A stretch of DNA of 64,000 bases, from NCBI GenBank assembly GCA_036504075.1, contig DASXVX010000097.1, positions 52,804 through 116,803 of the forward strand. The letters are read 5' to 3'. Positions 7,766 to 16,478 of the stretch are shown here, one piece after another (within the stretch, counting starts at the first letter, position 1; each line of letters opens with the position of its first letter). This DNA is from DASXVX01 sp036504075 (GTDB lineage Bacteria > Bacillota > Sulfobacillia > Symbiobacteriales > Symbiobacteriaceae). Both the position numbers and the translations under genes were made by a program. The notes below the pieces were generated by a model. It worked only from the letters and a program-made list of their open reading frames with translations, searched no databases and was not told the origin of the DNA.

Positions 7766-9175
7766 ATGCTCATCCAACTGGACCGGGCCGACGGTGCACC
7801 GCTGTACCTGCAACTCTACCGGGCTCTGCGGGACCAGATTCTGAACGGGACACTGCCGTCAGGCCACCGCATGCCCGCCACCCGGCGGCTTGCGGAGGAA
7901 TTGGGCACCGCCCGGAACGTGGTCGTTCTGGCTTACGACCAGCTGGAGTCGGACGGGTACCTCAGCGGGCGGCACGGCTCCGGCACATACGTGGCCGAAC
8001 TGCCGGCGGGCGCTGCGGCCCGGCCCGGGCCGCCCCCGGGGCGGGTCTTTCTGCCCCCGCTACACCCGGCGGTGCCGCTGGCGTATGACTTCAAGACCGG
8101 GCTGCCCGACGTGGCCGCCTTTCCGCGGGCGCTCTGGGGCCGGCTTCTGCAGAGCGCCCTCCAGGCGATGCCCGACCAGGCGCTGGGCTACGGGCCCATC
8201 GCCGGCAGCCCGGCCCTGCGGGAGGCGCTGGCTGGCCACCTGGGCCGGAACCGGGGCGTGCGGACCGCACCGGCGCAAGTCGCCGTGACGTCCGGCTCGA
8301 CGCAAGCCCTGGCCATTTTGGCCGAGATGCTGGTGTCGCCGGGCGATGTGGTGGCGGTGGAGAATCCGTCGCATATTGCCGCCCGGCTGGTTTTCCGGCG
8401 GCGGGGCGCCCGGCTGCTGCCCATACCGGTGGATGAGGAAGGCATCCGGGTGGCCGACCTCGCGGCGGCGGGGGTGGCGCCCCGGGTGATTTACGTGACG
8501 CCGTCCCACCAGTTCCCCTGGGCGAGCGTCATGAGCCTGGCCCGGCGGACGGCGCTGATCGACCTGGCCCGGCGGACCGGGGCCATCGTTATTGAAGATG
8601 ACTACGACAGCGAAATCCGCCACTCGGGGAGTCCCGTGCCGGCACTGCAGGGGCTGGCCCCTGAATCGGTGGCCTACGTGGGCAGCTTCAGCAAGTTGCT
8701 GGCCCCGACTTTGCGGCTGGGCTACGCGGTGCTGCCCCGGGCCCTGGCCCGCCCGTTCGTCCGGTTCAAGCAGTTGTCCGACTACCACAGCCCAGGTATC
8801 GAGCAGGAGGCCATGGCGGCTTTCATGACGGAGGGCCACCTGGAGCGGCATCTGCACCGGGTCCGGCACACATATCAGGCCCGGCGTCAGGCGCTGACCG
8901 CCGCCCTGACCGCGGCGTTCAGGGGCCGGGCCGTCGTCCACGGCGACCAGACCGGATTGCACGTTGGGCTGAAACTTGAGACTGCCTGGACGGGCCGGGC
9001 GCTGGCCTCGGCCGCCAAGCGGGCGGGAGTCGGCGTCTACCCGCTGGAGATCTATTGGGAGGGACCCGGCATTCCGTCGGGCTGCCATCTGTTCCTGGGT
9101 TATGGCTCCCTGCCCGAGCCGGCCATTCACCAGGGCGTGCGCCTGCTGGCCGAGGTAGAACGCACCAGGCATTGA
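7766..9175 (+). CDS. MocR/GabR-type transcriptional regulator with aminotransferase domain
   Basis: A 469-residue fusion. Residues 1-75 are a GntR-type winged helix: GAPLYLQLYRALRDQILNG, then MPATRRLAEELGTARNVVV and GYLSGRHGSGTYV. After a proline-rich linker, residues ~110-465 form a fold-type I aminotransferase domain. The PLP-binding lysine is in VGSFSKLLAPTLRLGY, and the pyridine-contacting aspartate is in IVIEDDYDSEIRH. Such MocR proteins sense amino-acid-like or PLP-related ligands. Divergent placement from azlCD and the shared half-sites suggest it controls amino acid export. The ligand is not predictable. Confidence 0.9.
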   Translation: MLIQLDRADGAPLYLQLYRALRDQILNGTLPSGHRMPATRRLAEELGTARNVVVLAYDQLESDGYLSGRHGSGTYVAELPAGAAARPGPPPGRVFLPPLHPAVPLAYDFKTGLPDVAAFPRALWGRLLQSALQAMPDQALGYGPIAGSPALREALAGHLGRNRGVRTAPAQVAVTSGSTQALAILAEMLVSPGDVVAVENPSHIAARLVFRRRGARLLPIPVDEEGIRVADLAAAGVAPRVIYVTPSHQFPWASVMSLARRTALIDLARRTGAIVIEDDYDSEIRHSGSPVPALQGLAPESVAYVGSFSKLLAPTLRLGYAVLPRALARPFVRFKQLSDYHSPGIEQEAMAAFMTEGHLERHLHRVRHTYQARRQALTAALTAAFRGRAVVHGDQTGLHVGLKLETAWTGRALASAAKRAGVGVYPLEIYWEGPGIPSGCHLFLGYGSLPEPAIHQGVRLLAEVERTRH

Positions 9176-9294
9176 AGACCATGGAAGGGTTCCAGCCAGG
9201 CGCAAAATGCCCCGCAAGACGCCGGAATGTCCGCAGGATGCCCGGATAAGCCCCAGAATCCACGGGAATGGAGGCCGGGCGGGGTCGGCGCAGG

Positions 9295-9323
9295 TTGACG
9301 GAAAAAAGCGTGTCCTCTAGACT
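9295..9323 (+). promoter_or_regulatory. Candidate sigma-A promoter for the hydrogenase operon
   Basis: TTGACG (9295-9300), a 17-nt spacer, and TAGACT (9318-9323) lie about 110 nt upstream of the first hydrogenase gene. The sequence between promoter and start is unusually AT-rich for this genome. Confidence 0.5.
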
Positions 9324-9434
9324 GTAATTTGTATTTGTGCTCATCCGTACATTGTTGGTAAACATGATTAAAAATCGCGACTTATACGAACTTATTGACT
9401 CGGTAATCCGTTCGACATTGCGGAGGTGTTACCA

Positions 9435-11513
9435 GTGGAAGTGGGTCACTTGGCCTGGCTCCTGGCGTGCGGGTTTGCCGCCTGCACACTGGGGGTCGGG
9501 TTGTCGGTGTTCCCAAGTGGCCGGTCCGGCCTGGGTCTGCGGCTTACCCACGGCCTTGCCGCCCTGGGCGGGGCGTTTATGGTGGTGGCAGCGGTGGGCG
9601 CACTGTTGGCGGGCGGGTCGCAGGAATTGATATCGCTGTCGCTCTTGCCGAGCCTCGGTGAGATGCACTTCCGTTTGGATTCCCTATCAGCATTTTTCGT
9701 TTTGCTTATCGGCGGACTCGGCGTTGCTGGATCCATTTATGCCATCGGTTATACAGCCGGACACGGGACATCGGGCGAGCGTTATGCGCCGCTTCTGGGC
9801 GGTCTCTGGAACCTATTTATCGCCAGTATGGCTGCGGTGGTACTGGCGGGCGACGGACTCAGCTTCCTGTTTGGCTGGGAATTGATGTCCGTAGTCTCTT
9901 TTATGCTGGTCATGGCCGAACACCGGGACCCCGAGGTGCGGCAGGCCGGCTATTTCTATGTCGTAATGACCCACCTGGGGACGGCCTTCCTGGTGGGCGC
10001 CTTCCTGGCGCTATTCGCGAAGACGGGCTCGCTGGACTTCGCGGCATTCAAGGCTGCGGCCCCCGGCCTGTCCGGCGGCCTTCGGAACGGGCTGTTTGTG
10101 GCCCTGGTCGTGGGCTTCGGCACCAAGGCCGGCCTGGTGCCGCTGCACGTGTGGTTGCCGCGGGCGCACCCGGCGGCGCCCAGTCACGTCTCGGCGCTCA
10201 TGTCGGGCGCCATGGTCAAGACGGCGGTCTATGGGATGCTCCGCTTCAGCTTCGACGTACTGGGCGGCGGCCCGTCCTGGTGGGGGAGCCTGCTGATTGT
10301 GGCCGGCCTGCTCTCCGCCGTCACCGGTGTGGCATACGCGACCCAGCAAAGCCACCTGAAGCGGTTGCTGGCCTATTCCACCGTGGAAAACGTCGGCTTT
10401 CTCTTTATGGGTACCGGTGCGGCGCTCTGGGCGAAGGCGGTCGGCCATCCGGCAATCGCGTTGCTAGCGCTGGGGGCCGTGCTGTTCCATGCCATGAGCC
10501 ATGCGGCGTTCAAGGGGCTGGCCTTCATGGGGGCCGGTGCGGTGCTGCACGGCGCAGGCACGGTTGACATTGAAAAATTGGGCGGGTTGATTCGGCGCAT
10601 GCCGAAAGCGGCCGCCTTCTTCCTGGTGGCGGCGATGGCCGTGGCCGGTCTTCCGCCGCTCTCCGGCTTCATCGGCGAGTGGCTTTCGCTTCAGACCTTC
10701 TTCCAGCTTGCCCGGGCCGGGCAGGGGTTCGTCGACCGCATGGTCGCGTTGGCGGGCGTGGCGGCGATTGCGCTGGCGGCGGGCCTCGCGGCAGCGGCAG
10801 CGGTCAAGGCGTTCGGCATTACCTTCTTGGCGCTGCCCCGGTCCGAAAAGGCCGAGCACGCGCACGATGCGGGTCCGATGATGCTTGCCGGCATGGGGCT
10901 GCTGGCCGCGGTGGTCGTGGCCCTGGGCTTCTTCCCCGGCCTCATTTTGCGGCCTGCCTCGGCTGTGGCGGCCACGCTGCTGCCGGGCACAGGTGCCGCC
11001 GGGGCCGGCCTGACGCTGGGCGGCGGCACGCTGCTGTCTGTCCTGTCGATCGCACCGGGGACCGCAGACGGCGTGGCGGCGAGCCTCTCCTCCCTGGCGG
11101 CTCCCGCCGCGGTGGTGCTGCTGGCGGGCCTCACGCTTCTGCTGACCGTGTGGCTCGGCAAGGGCTGGGTGCGGTACCGCCGGGACATTACCTGGACGTG
11201 CGGCATCGAGCCGAACGCCCGCATGGAGTACAGCGGTCAGGGTTACACCAAGGTGATTCTGCTCATGTTCAAGGGGCTACTGCAGCCGGTCCGGACGCTG
11301 GAGGTGGACAAAACGGCCCACCCGCTGTTTCCGGGTCGCGTGCACTACGAGAGCGAACTGGCGGCAGTGTTTGAACTGCAGCTTTATCGGCCGGTTACGC
11401 ACGCGGTGATGGAGGTGGCGTCGCAGCTTCGGCGCCTCCAGACGGGGTCGCTTCAGACTTATTTGCTCTACCTCTTGCTTGCTGCGGTGGGTCTCATCGT
11501 GGCGGCACGTTAG
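9435..11513 (+). CDS. hyfB: Group 4 hydrogenase membrane subunit, HyfB/NuoL-like antiporter subunit
   Basis: About 692 residues, hydrophobic throughout, of the Mrp-antiporter/NuoL/HyfB family, which forms the proton- or sodium-pumping arm of energy-converting hydrogenases. Family segments include GWELMSVVSFMLVMAEH, FGTKAGLVPLHVWLPRAHPA and SALMSGAMVKTAVYGMLRF, with the functional lysine in TKAG and LAYSTVENVGFLFMG further on. The C-terminus carries a soluble HyfB-like tail (WTCGIEPNARMEYSGQGYT). I prefer the GTG at 9435, 8 nt after GGAGG; an in-frame GTG at 9426 overlaps that ribosome site. It is the first gene of a six-gene operon. Confidence 0.88.
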   Translation: MEVGHLAWLLACGFAACTLGVGLSVFPSGRSGLGLRLTHGLAALGGAFMVVAAVGALLAGGSQELISLSLLPSLGEMHFRLDSLSAFFVLLIGGLGVAGSIYAIGYTAGHGTSGERYAPLLGGLWNLFIASMAAVVLAGDGLSFLFGWELMSVVSFMLVMAEHRDPEVRQAGYFYVVMTHLGTAFLVGAFLALFAKTGSLDFAAFKAAAPGLSGGLRNGLFVALVVGFGTKAGLVPLHVWLPRAHPAAPSHVSALMSGAMVKTAVYGMLRFSFDVLGGGPSWWGSLLIVAGLLSAVTGVAYATQQSHLKRLLAYSTVENVGFLFMGTGAALWAKAVGHPAIALLALGAVLFHAMSHAAFKGLAFMGAGAVLHGAGTVDIEKLGGLIRRMPKAAAFFLVAAMAVAGLPPLSGFIGEWLSLQTFFQLARAGQGFVDRMVALAGVAAIALAAGLAAAAAVKAFGITFLALPRSEKAEHAHDAGPMMLAGMGLLAAVVVALGFFPGLILRPASAVAATLLPGTGAAGAGLTLGGGTLLSVLSIAPGTADGVAASLSSLAAPAAVVLLAGLTLLLTVWLGKGWVRYRRDITWTCGIEPNARMEYSGQGYTKVILLMFKGLLQPVRTLEVDKTAHPLFPGRVHYESELAAVFELQLYRPVTHAVMEVASQLRRLQTGSLQTYLLYLLLAAVGLIVAAR

Positions 11514-11542
11514 CCTTGTTTGGCCGAACGTCGGGCTCTTAC

Positions 11543-11626
11543 GTCGCACGGTTGCGCCCAGCGCACTTCGGCGCTGCGGGCGGGGGTCGCACGGTTGCGC
11601 CCGGCGCACTTCGGCGCTGCGGGCGG
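11543..11626 (+). repeat. Two copies of a 41-bp direct repeat inside the hydrogenase operon
   Basis: The unit at 11543-11583 recurs at 11586-11626 with one mismatch (A/G after TTGCGCCC). Each copy contains an (A/G)GCGC-ACTTCG-GCGCT hairpin. The copies lie in the 314-bp gap after hyfB and are not coding in any convincing frame. Confidence 0.85.
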
Positions 11627-11756
11627 CCTACCTTTGAAATGATTCTCGCCTTGGGCGGCTCCTCGCTCACTGGCAGGCGAAGTATGTCGTTACCGCTGCG
11701 GGCTCGCCCACGGCTGCGAATCTTGAACTCACCGCCCGATGCACCTCGGCGCCAGG

Positions 11757-11858
11757 CGAACCGTGCTTGGCAGACCGGCGGGCTGTGCTTGCCGCCAGGC
11801 GGACCGTGCTTAGTAGACCGGTGAGCCGTGCTTGGCTCGGGCGCTCGAACCGTGCTTG
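11757..11858 (+). repeat. Degenerate 20-24-bp tandem repeat around CCGTGCTTG
   Basis: The core CCGTGCTTG or a one-base variant starts at 11761, 11783, 11803, 11826 and 11850, spaced 20-24 bp, with partly conserved flanks (GCGAA before, GGCAGACCGG after). The array runs into the apparent 5' end of the next gene, so it may have replaced the original leader or N-terminal codons. Confidence 0.75.
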
Positions 11859-12865
11859 CTTGTCGTCCGGCGCTCTGGGCTCCAAATCTTACGCTCATAC
11901 TGGCCGACACCTTGGGGGTGTTTCTCCTGATAAAGCTCCTTTTCCAGCTTGCGCTGTTCCTGCTCTGGGCGCCGCTGGTCAATGGCATCGTCAAGAAGAC
12001 CAAAGCCCGGCTGCAGCGGCGGGTGGGTCCGCCGGTCTGGCAGACCTACTATGACCTGCGGAAGTATTTCCGCAAGCAGATGGTAATCTCGCAGAGCGCT
12101 ACTTGGATTTTCCATGCTGCGCCCGTTGTGCATATGGCGGCCGTTATCGGTGCGGCGCTCCTGGCGCCTGCCGTTTTGGCGCCGGCGGGGTGGCTTACGG
12201 GCGCGGCGGTGCCGGGGTTCGGCGACATGGTGCTGCTGGCGGGTCTGCTGGCTTTGGGCCGGTTCGTGCTGGCGCTTGCCGCCCTGGAGTCGGGCTCGGC
12301 GTTCGGCGGCATGGGCTCCAGCCGCGAAATGGCTGTGTCCTGCTTCATCGAGCCGGCACTGCTGCTCACGCTCGGGGTCTTCACCCTGCGGGCCGGAACG
12401 ACCGGGCTGGCCGGCATGGCGGCGGGGTTGGAGAAACTGGGCTGGGCCTCCGTCGTGCCGGGACATCTGCTGGCGATGGTGGCGCTGCTGATCATCGCCG
12501 TGGCGGAGACGGGCCGGGTACCGGTGGACAACCCGGACACCCACCTCGAACTGACCATGATCCACGAGGGCATGGTGCTGGAGTACTCCGGCCCGTACCT
12601 TGCCATGATCGTCTGGTCGCACGACATGAAGCAGCTGATCATGCTCTCGCTGCTGGCCGACCTCGCCCTGCCGTTCTGGGTGACCGGGCCGCTCTGGCTG
12701 ACTATTCCGGTTTACCTGGGCAAAACGTTGGTGCTCGGCGTGCTGATGGCCTTCATCGAAACGGCTATGGCCAAAGTCCGCATTCTCAAGATTCCCGACC
12801 TACTCACCACGGCTGCAGCGCTGGCCATTCTGGCCGCGATCAGCGATCTCAGGATCGGAGGGTAA
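11828..12865 (+). CDS. hyfC: Group 4 hydrogenase membrane subunit, HyfC/NuoH-like
   Basis: Membrane subunit of the HyfC/HycD/NuoH family, which anchors the hydrogenase catalytic module. Matching segments are LFLLWAPLVNGIVKKTKARL and RRVGPPVWQTYYDLRKYFRK near the N-terminus, SAFGGMGSSREMAVSCFIEP in the middle, and VAETGRVPVDNPDTHLELTM before GMVLEYSGPYLA. The 5' end is uncertain. The frame opens at a GTG at 11828 inside a tandem repeat, while the homologous region starts only near residue 28 (about 11909), where TTG and GTG codons but no ATG occur. The leader residues therefore look repeat-derived. Three nt separate it from the next gene. Confidence 0.85.
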   Translation: MLGSGARTVLACRPALWAPNLTLILADTLGVFLLIKLLFQLALFLLWAPLVNGIVKKTKARLQRRVGPPVWQTYYDLRKYFRKQMVISQSATWIFHAAPVVHMAAVIGAALLAPAVLAPAGWLTGAAVPGFGDMVLLAGLLALGRFVLALAALESGSAFGGMGSSREMAVSCFIEPALLLTLGVFTLRAGTTGLAGMAAGLEKLGWASVVPGHLLAMVALLIIAVAETGRVPVDNPDTHLELTMIHEGMVLEYSGPYLAMIVWSHDMKQLIMLSLLADLALPFWVTGPLWLTIPVYLGKTLVLGVLMAFIETAMAKVRILKIPDLLTTAAALAILAAISDLRIGG

Positions 12866-12868
12866 GCC

Positions 12869-13498
12869 ATGCAAATGCTCTCATACGGGCTCCTGGCTAC
12901 TGCCCTGGCCATGGTGACGGTGCAAAACCTCATCCTGTTCGTCACGCTGGCGGCCGTGCAGGCCGTTCTGCTGGGGGGCCAGGCGCTGGTCATGGGCTGG
13001 AACACCGGCGACCCCGCCCTGTTCTGGGCGGCGGGCCTCACGTTCGCCATCAAGGGCGCGGTCATTCCGCTATTCCTGCGGTATATCATCCGGCGCATCA
13101 AGGTGATGCGGGTCGTGGACAGCACCATGACTACGAAGGTGCAACTGCTGATCGCCGTCGTGCTGGTGCTGCTGGCTCACTGGGCCACCGGCTCCCTGTC
13201 CGCCCTGGGCGGGGCTTCGGCGGAGACGCTGCCGGTGGCGCTGGCACTGGTGCTGATCGGCGTCTTCCTCATGGTCAGCCGGCGGGTGGCGCTTACGCAA
13301 GTCATCGGCCTGCTGGTCATCGAGAATGGACTCTTCCTGGCGGCACTGGCGACGGCCGATGGGCTGCCGGTGCTGGTGGATGCCGGCATCATCTTCGATG
13401 TGCTGGTTACCGCCGTGGTAACGGGCCTCTTCGTCTGGCGCATTAACGCGACCTTTGAATCAATCGATACGGTGCAACTCAGGAGGCTACGGGGATGA
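12869..13498 (+). CDS. hyfE: Group 4 hydrogenase membrane subunit, HyfE-like
   Basis: A 209-residue protein with about six membrane helices, matching HyfE, the NuoK-related small membrane subunit of hydrogenase-4-type complexes. Recognisable segments are WAAGLTFAIKGAVIPLFL, followed by RRIKVMRVVDSTMTTKVQLL, then TQVIGLLVIENGLFLAAL and the C-terminal LVDAGIIFDVLVTAVVTGL. The ATG start follows GGAGGG with 6-nt spacing. It overlaps the next gene by 4 nt (ATGA). It holds the expected operon position between HyfC- and HyfF-like genes; no HyfD-like gene is present. Confidence 0.87.
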   Translation: MQMLSYGLLATALAMVTVQNLILFVTLAAVQAVLLGGQALVMGWNTGDPALFWAAGLTFAIKGAVIPLFLRYIIRRIKVMRVVDSTMTTKVQLLIAVVLVLLAHWATGSLSALGGASAETLPVALALVLIGVFLMVSRRVALTQVIGLLVIENGLFLAALATADGLPVLVDAGIIFDVLVTAVVTGLFVWRINATFESIDTVQLRRLRG

Positions 13499-14895
13499 AA
13501 CTCGCCACCTGGATCGGCGGCCTGTGGTCTGCCTTGCTGCTGGTCGTCTCGCTTGTGCTGGGCCGGTCCGTATATCTGAACGGCCCCTGGCACGGGTTTT
13601 ACGGCATGGTCTACGTGGATCTGCTCGCGGTGCTTATGCTGGGGCTGATTTCGTTCGTGGCCCTCACCGCCGCCCTGTATTCGGCCGGGTACATCCGGCA
13701 CGAGGTGGAGAAGGGCCAGTTAACGGAATGGCAGGTGCTGGGCTACTACGTCCTCTTTCATTTATTCGTGCTGATCATGATCGCCGCCGTCGTGGTGGAG
13801 AACCTGGGTTTCCTCTGGATCACGATTGAGGCGACGACGCTGGTCTCGGCGGTGCTGGTGGGCTTCTACAACCGCAAGACCTCTCTGGAAGCGGCCTGGA
13901 AATATGTCATCCTCTGCGGCGCCGGCATCGCTTTTGCGCTGCTGGGCCTCATTCTGCTGTACTCGGCGGCGGTGCGGGCGGGCATGGACCCGGCGACCGC
14001 GCTGAACTGGACCGACCTGGCGGCTTCGGCCAAAAAGCTTGACCCGGCGGCCGTGCGCATGGCCTTCGCCCTGGTGCTGCTAGGCTTCGGGACCAAGGCC
14101 GGCCTGGCGCCCATGCACTCCTGGATGCCGGACGCCTATTCGCAGGCGCCCACCCCGGTGGCGATTCTCAGCGGCGCACTCACCAACACGGCGCTCTACG
14201 CCGTGCTGCGGTTCCACGTCATCTCGGTGCGGGTGCTGGGACCGGCGTTCTCCGGCAACATCTTGCTGGTGTTCGGACTCATCTCCCTGGGCATGTCGGT
14301 GCTGTTCATTCTGGTGCAGAAGGACTTCAAGCGGCTGCTGGCTTACTCCAGCGTTGAGCACATGGGACTCATCTGCGTGGGCATTGGGCTGGGCGGGCCG
14401 GTGGGCCTGTTCGGCGCCGTGCTGCACATGGTGGGCCATACCATGGGCAAGGCGCTGCTCTTCATGACGGCCGGCAACATCGGCCATCGGTACCACACGT
14501 ACCGGATGGAGCGGGTGCAGGGGGCGTTGCGGGCGCTGCCGTTCACCGGGCCGCTGATGGTCATCGGCGCGATGGCGATTACCGGCATGCCGCCCACGGC
14601 GCTGTTTCTGAGCGAGTTCTCCATCGTCGCCGCCGGCTTTAACACCGGCCGAATCTGGGTGTCGGCAGTGGTGCTCCTGGGCATCGCCCTGGCTTTTGCC
14701 GGCATGGCGCTGCACCTGCGGGAGATGATTCTGGGCGATGTTCCCCACGGCATTCATACCGGCGAGCGGTTTTCCTGGGGCTCGGTGCCCCTGCTGCTGC
14801 CGCTGATCGCGGTCGTGATCCTGGGCATCTGGATTCCGGCGCCGTTTGCCGCGGTCTTGCGGCAGGTGGCCGGACTGCTGGGAGGTGGGGTCTAA
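13495..14895 (+). CDS. hyfF: Group 4 hydrogenase antiporter-like subunit, HyfF/NuoN-like
   Basis: A 466-residue polytopic membrane protein of the HyfF/NuoN antiporter family and the second ion-pumping-type subunit here. Family signatures are WITIEATTLVSAVLVGFYNR (glutamate in a helix), LLGFGTKAGLAPMHSWMPDA with a functional lysine, and LAYSSVEHMGLICVGIGLG. It starts at an ATG overlapping the hyfE stop and ends immediately before the large subunit gene. The operon thus encodes two antiporter-like subunits (HyfB- and HyfF-like), one fewer than E. coli hydrogenase-4, which also has HyfD. Confidence 0.88.
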   Translation: MKLATWIGGLWSALLLVVSLVLGRSVYLNGPWHGFYGMVYVDLLAVLMLGLISFVALTAALYSAGYIRHEVEKGQLTEWQVLGYYVLFHLFVLIMIAAVVVENLGFLWITIEATTLVSAVLVGFYNRKTSLEAAWKYVILCGAGIAFALLGLILLYSAAVRAGMDPATALNWTDLAASAKKLDPAAVRMAFALVLLGFGTKAGLAPMHSWMPDAYSQAPTPVAILSGALTNTALYAVLRFHVISVRVLGPAFSGNILLVFGLISLGMSVLFILVQKDFKRLLAYSSVEHMGLICVGIGLGGPVGLFGAVLHMVGHTMGKALLFMTAGNIGHRYHTYRMERVQGALRALPFTGPLMVIGAMAITGMPPTALFLSEFSIVAAGFNTGRIWVSAVVLLGIALAFAGMALHLREMILGDVPHGIHTGERFSWGSVPLLLPLIAVVILGIWIPAPFAAVLRQVAGLLGGGV

Positions 14896-16461
14896 ATGGC
14901 GGATCCGGTGATGCTGCTAACGGCTCAGTTTCCGGACCTCGGAGCCCCGGTGGCCGGGCCGGCGCCGAATGAGACGACGTTTGAAGTGCCCGTTAGCGAC
15001 GTGCGGGCCGTGGCGACCTGGCTCCACCGGGAACTGAAGGCCGGCCTGGTCCAGCTGGTGGGCGTGGACGAAACGCCGCTCGACGGGACCATGCGGCTGT
15101 ACTACGTATTCCAGGTTTCCGGGCAACTGCTCATTTTGCGAGTGGCTGTCGAACACGAATTCCCGTCGATTACCCGGGAGGTCCCGTCGGCCCACTGGTA
15201 CGAGCGGGAGATTCAGGACATGCTCGGACTGAAGCCGGTGGACCATCCCCACCCGGCGCCGCTCGTGCTCCACGCCGGCTGGCCCCGGCACCTGCACCCC
15301 CTGCGCAAGGACTTCGACGTGGCCTCCTGGCCGGAGCGGGAGGCGGAAGCGCCGTTCGCGTTCCACGGCGTCGAAGGTGGCGGCGTGGCGGAAGTCCCGG
15401 TCGGCCCGATTCACGCGGGCATCATCGAACCGGGCCATTTCCGGTTCAGCACCATGGGCGAGAACGTCATTCGCCTGGAGGCACAGTTGTTCTACACCCA
15501 CCGGGGTCTGGAGAAGCGGGCGGAGGGCCTGAGCCTGGAGCACGGGCTGTTCATGGCGGAGCGGGTCTGCGGGGCCTGCGCGCTCTCGCACGCCGTGGCA
15601 TACGCCCAGGCGGTGGAGCGGCTGACGGGGTGCGCCGTGCCCAAGCGGGCGCTGGCGCTTCGGACCGTGGCGCTGGAGATGGAGCGGCTGTACAACCACA
15701 TCGGCGACGTGGGCAACCTCTGCGCCGGGGCGGCGTTCGCGTTTGGCAACACCCAGGGCATGCGGCTGAAGGAAGAACTGATGCGGCTGAACGACCGGGT
15801 CTGGGGCCATCGCTGGCTGCGGGGCATCGTCGCTCTGGGCGGCGTCCGCCGGGACCTGGACGGCCCGCTCATCAGCGACATCAACCGGACGCTGGACAAG
15901 GTTGAGCACGAGTGGCAGGAGATCATCGAGATCATTCTGGGCGACGGCATTTTCATGGACCGGGTGCGCAAGACGGGCATTTTGCCGAATGAAGTGGCCC
16001 TCGGGCTGGGCGCCGTGGGCGTGACGGCCCGGGCGTCGGGCGTGGACGCCGACCTGCGGCGGGACCTGCCGTACGCCGCATACGGCGACCTGAACTTCCA
16101 GGTGCCGGTCTACGAGGCGGGCGATGTGGCTACTCGCATGCAGGTGCGGCTGGTGGAGTCCTTCGAGTCGTTCGACATGGTGCGCCATCTGCTTACAAAC
16201 TTGCCGTCCGGGCCGATTGTGGCCAAGCTCCCGCCGGTGCCGGCGTACGGCCGGGCCATCGGGTACGTGGAATCGCCCCGGGGCGCCGACCTGCATTTCC
16301 TGATGACGGGTGCCGCCGGCGACATCTACCGGTACATGGTTCGCTCGGCTTCTTATCCGAACTGGGCGGTGGTGCCCTACGCCGTGCCGGGCAACCTGGT
16401 GGCCGACTTCCCGTTGATTAACAAGAGCTTCGAGCTCTGCTATTCCTGCCTGGACCGCTAA
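14896..16461 (+). CDS. hyfG: [NiFe]-hydrogenase large subunit, HyfG/HycE-like (NuoC-NuoD fusion)
   Basis: Catalytic subunit, 521 residues. Residues ~40-145 are a NuoC-like domain (HWYEREIQDMLGLKPVDHP, then LHPLRKDF). Residues ~160-521 are the NuoD-like nickel-iron domain. The first metal motif is ERVCGACALSH (Cys225, Cys228). The second is ELCYSCLDR (Cys515, Cys518), with Glu-Leu where HycE has Asp-Pro. The stop codon comes directly after LDR, so the C-terminal extension removed by a maturation endopeptidase in HycE is absent; R. rubrum CooH is known to lack it too. The ATG abuts the hyfF stop. The electron donor cannot be read from the window, and no formate dehydrogenase gene is adjacent. 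Confidence 0.92.
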   Translation: MADPVMLLTAQFPDLGAPVAGPAPNETTFEVPVSDVRAVATWLHRELKAGLVQLVGVDETPLDGTMRLYYVFQVSGQLLILRVAVEHEFPSITREVPSAHWYEREIQDMLGLKPVDHPHPAPLVLHAGWPRHLHPLRKDFDVASWPEREAEAPFAFHGVEGGGVAEVPVGPIHAGIIEPGHFRFSTMGENVIRLEAQLFYTHRGLEKRAEGLSLEHGLFMAERVCGACALSHAVAYAQAVERLTGCAVPKRALALRTVALEMERLYNHIGDVGNLCAGAAFAFGNTQGMRLKEELMRLNDRVWGHRWLRGIVALGGVRRDLDGPLISDINRTLDKVEHEWQEIIEIILGDGIFMDRVRKTGILPNEVALGLGAVGVTARASGVDADLRRDLPYAAYGDLNFQVPVYEAGDVATRMQVRLVESFESFDMVRHLLTNLPSGPIVAKLPPVPAYGRAIGYVESPRGADLHFLMTGAAGDIYRYMVRSASYPNWAVVPYAVPGNLVADFPLINKSFELCYSCLDR

Positions 16462-16478
16462 AGGGGAGGCGATGAGTT

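Noticed and set aside
11543..11858. CRISPR array in the hydrogenase operon
   Set aside because: The repeats are only two (41 bp) or degenerate with short, unequal spacers. No cas genes are present.
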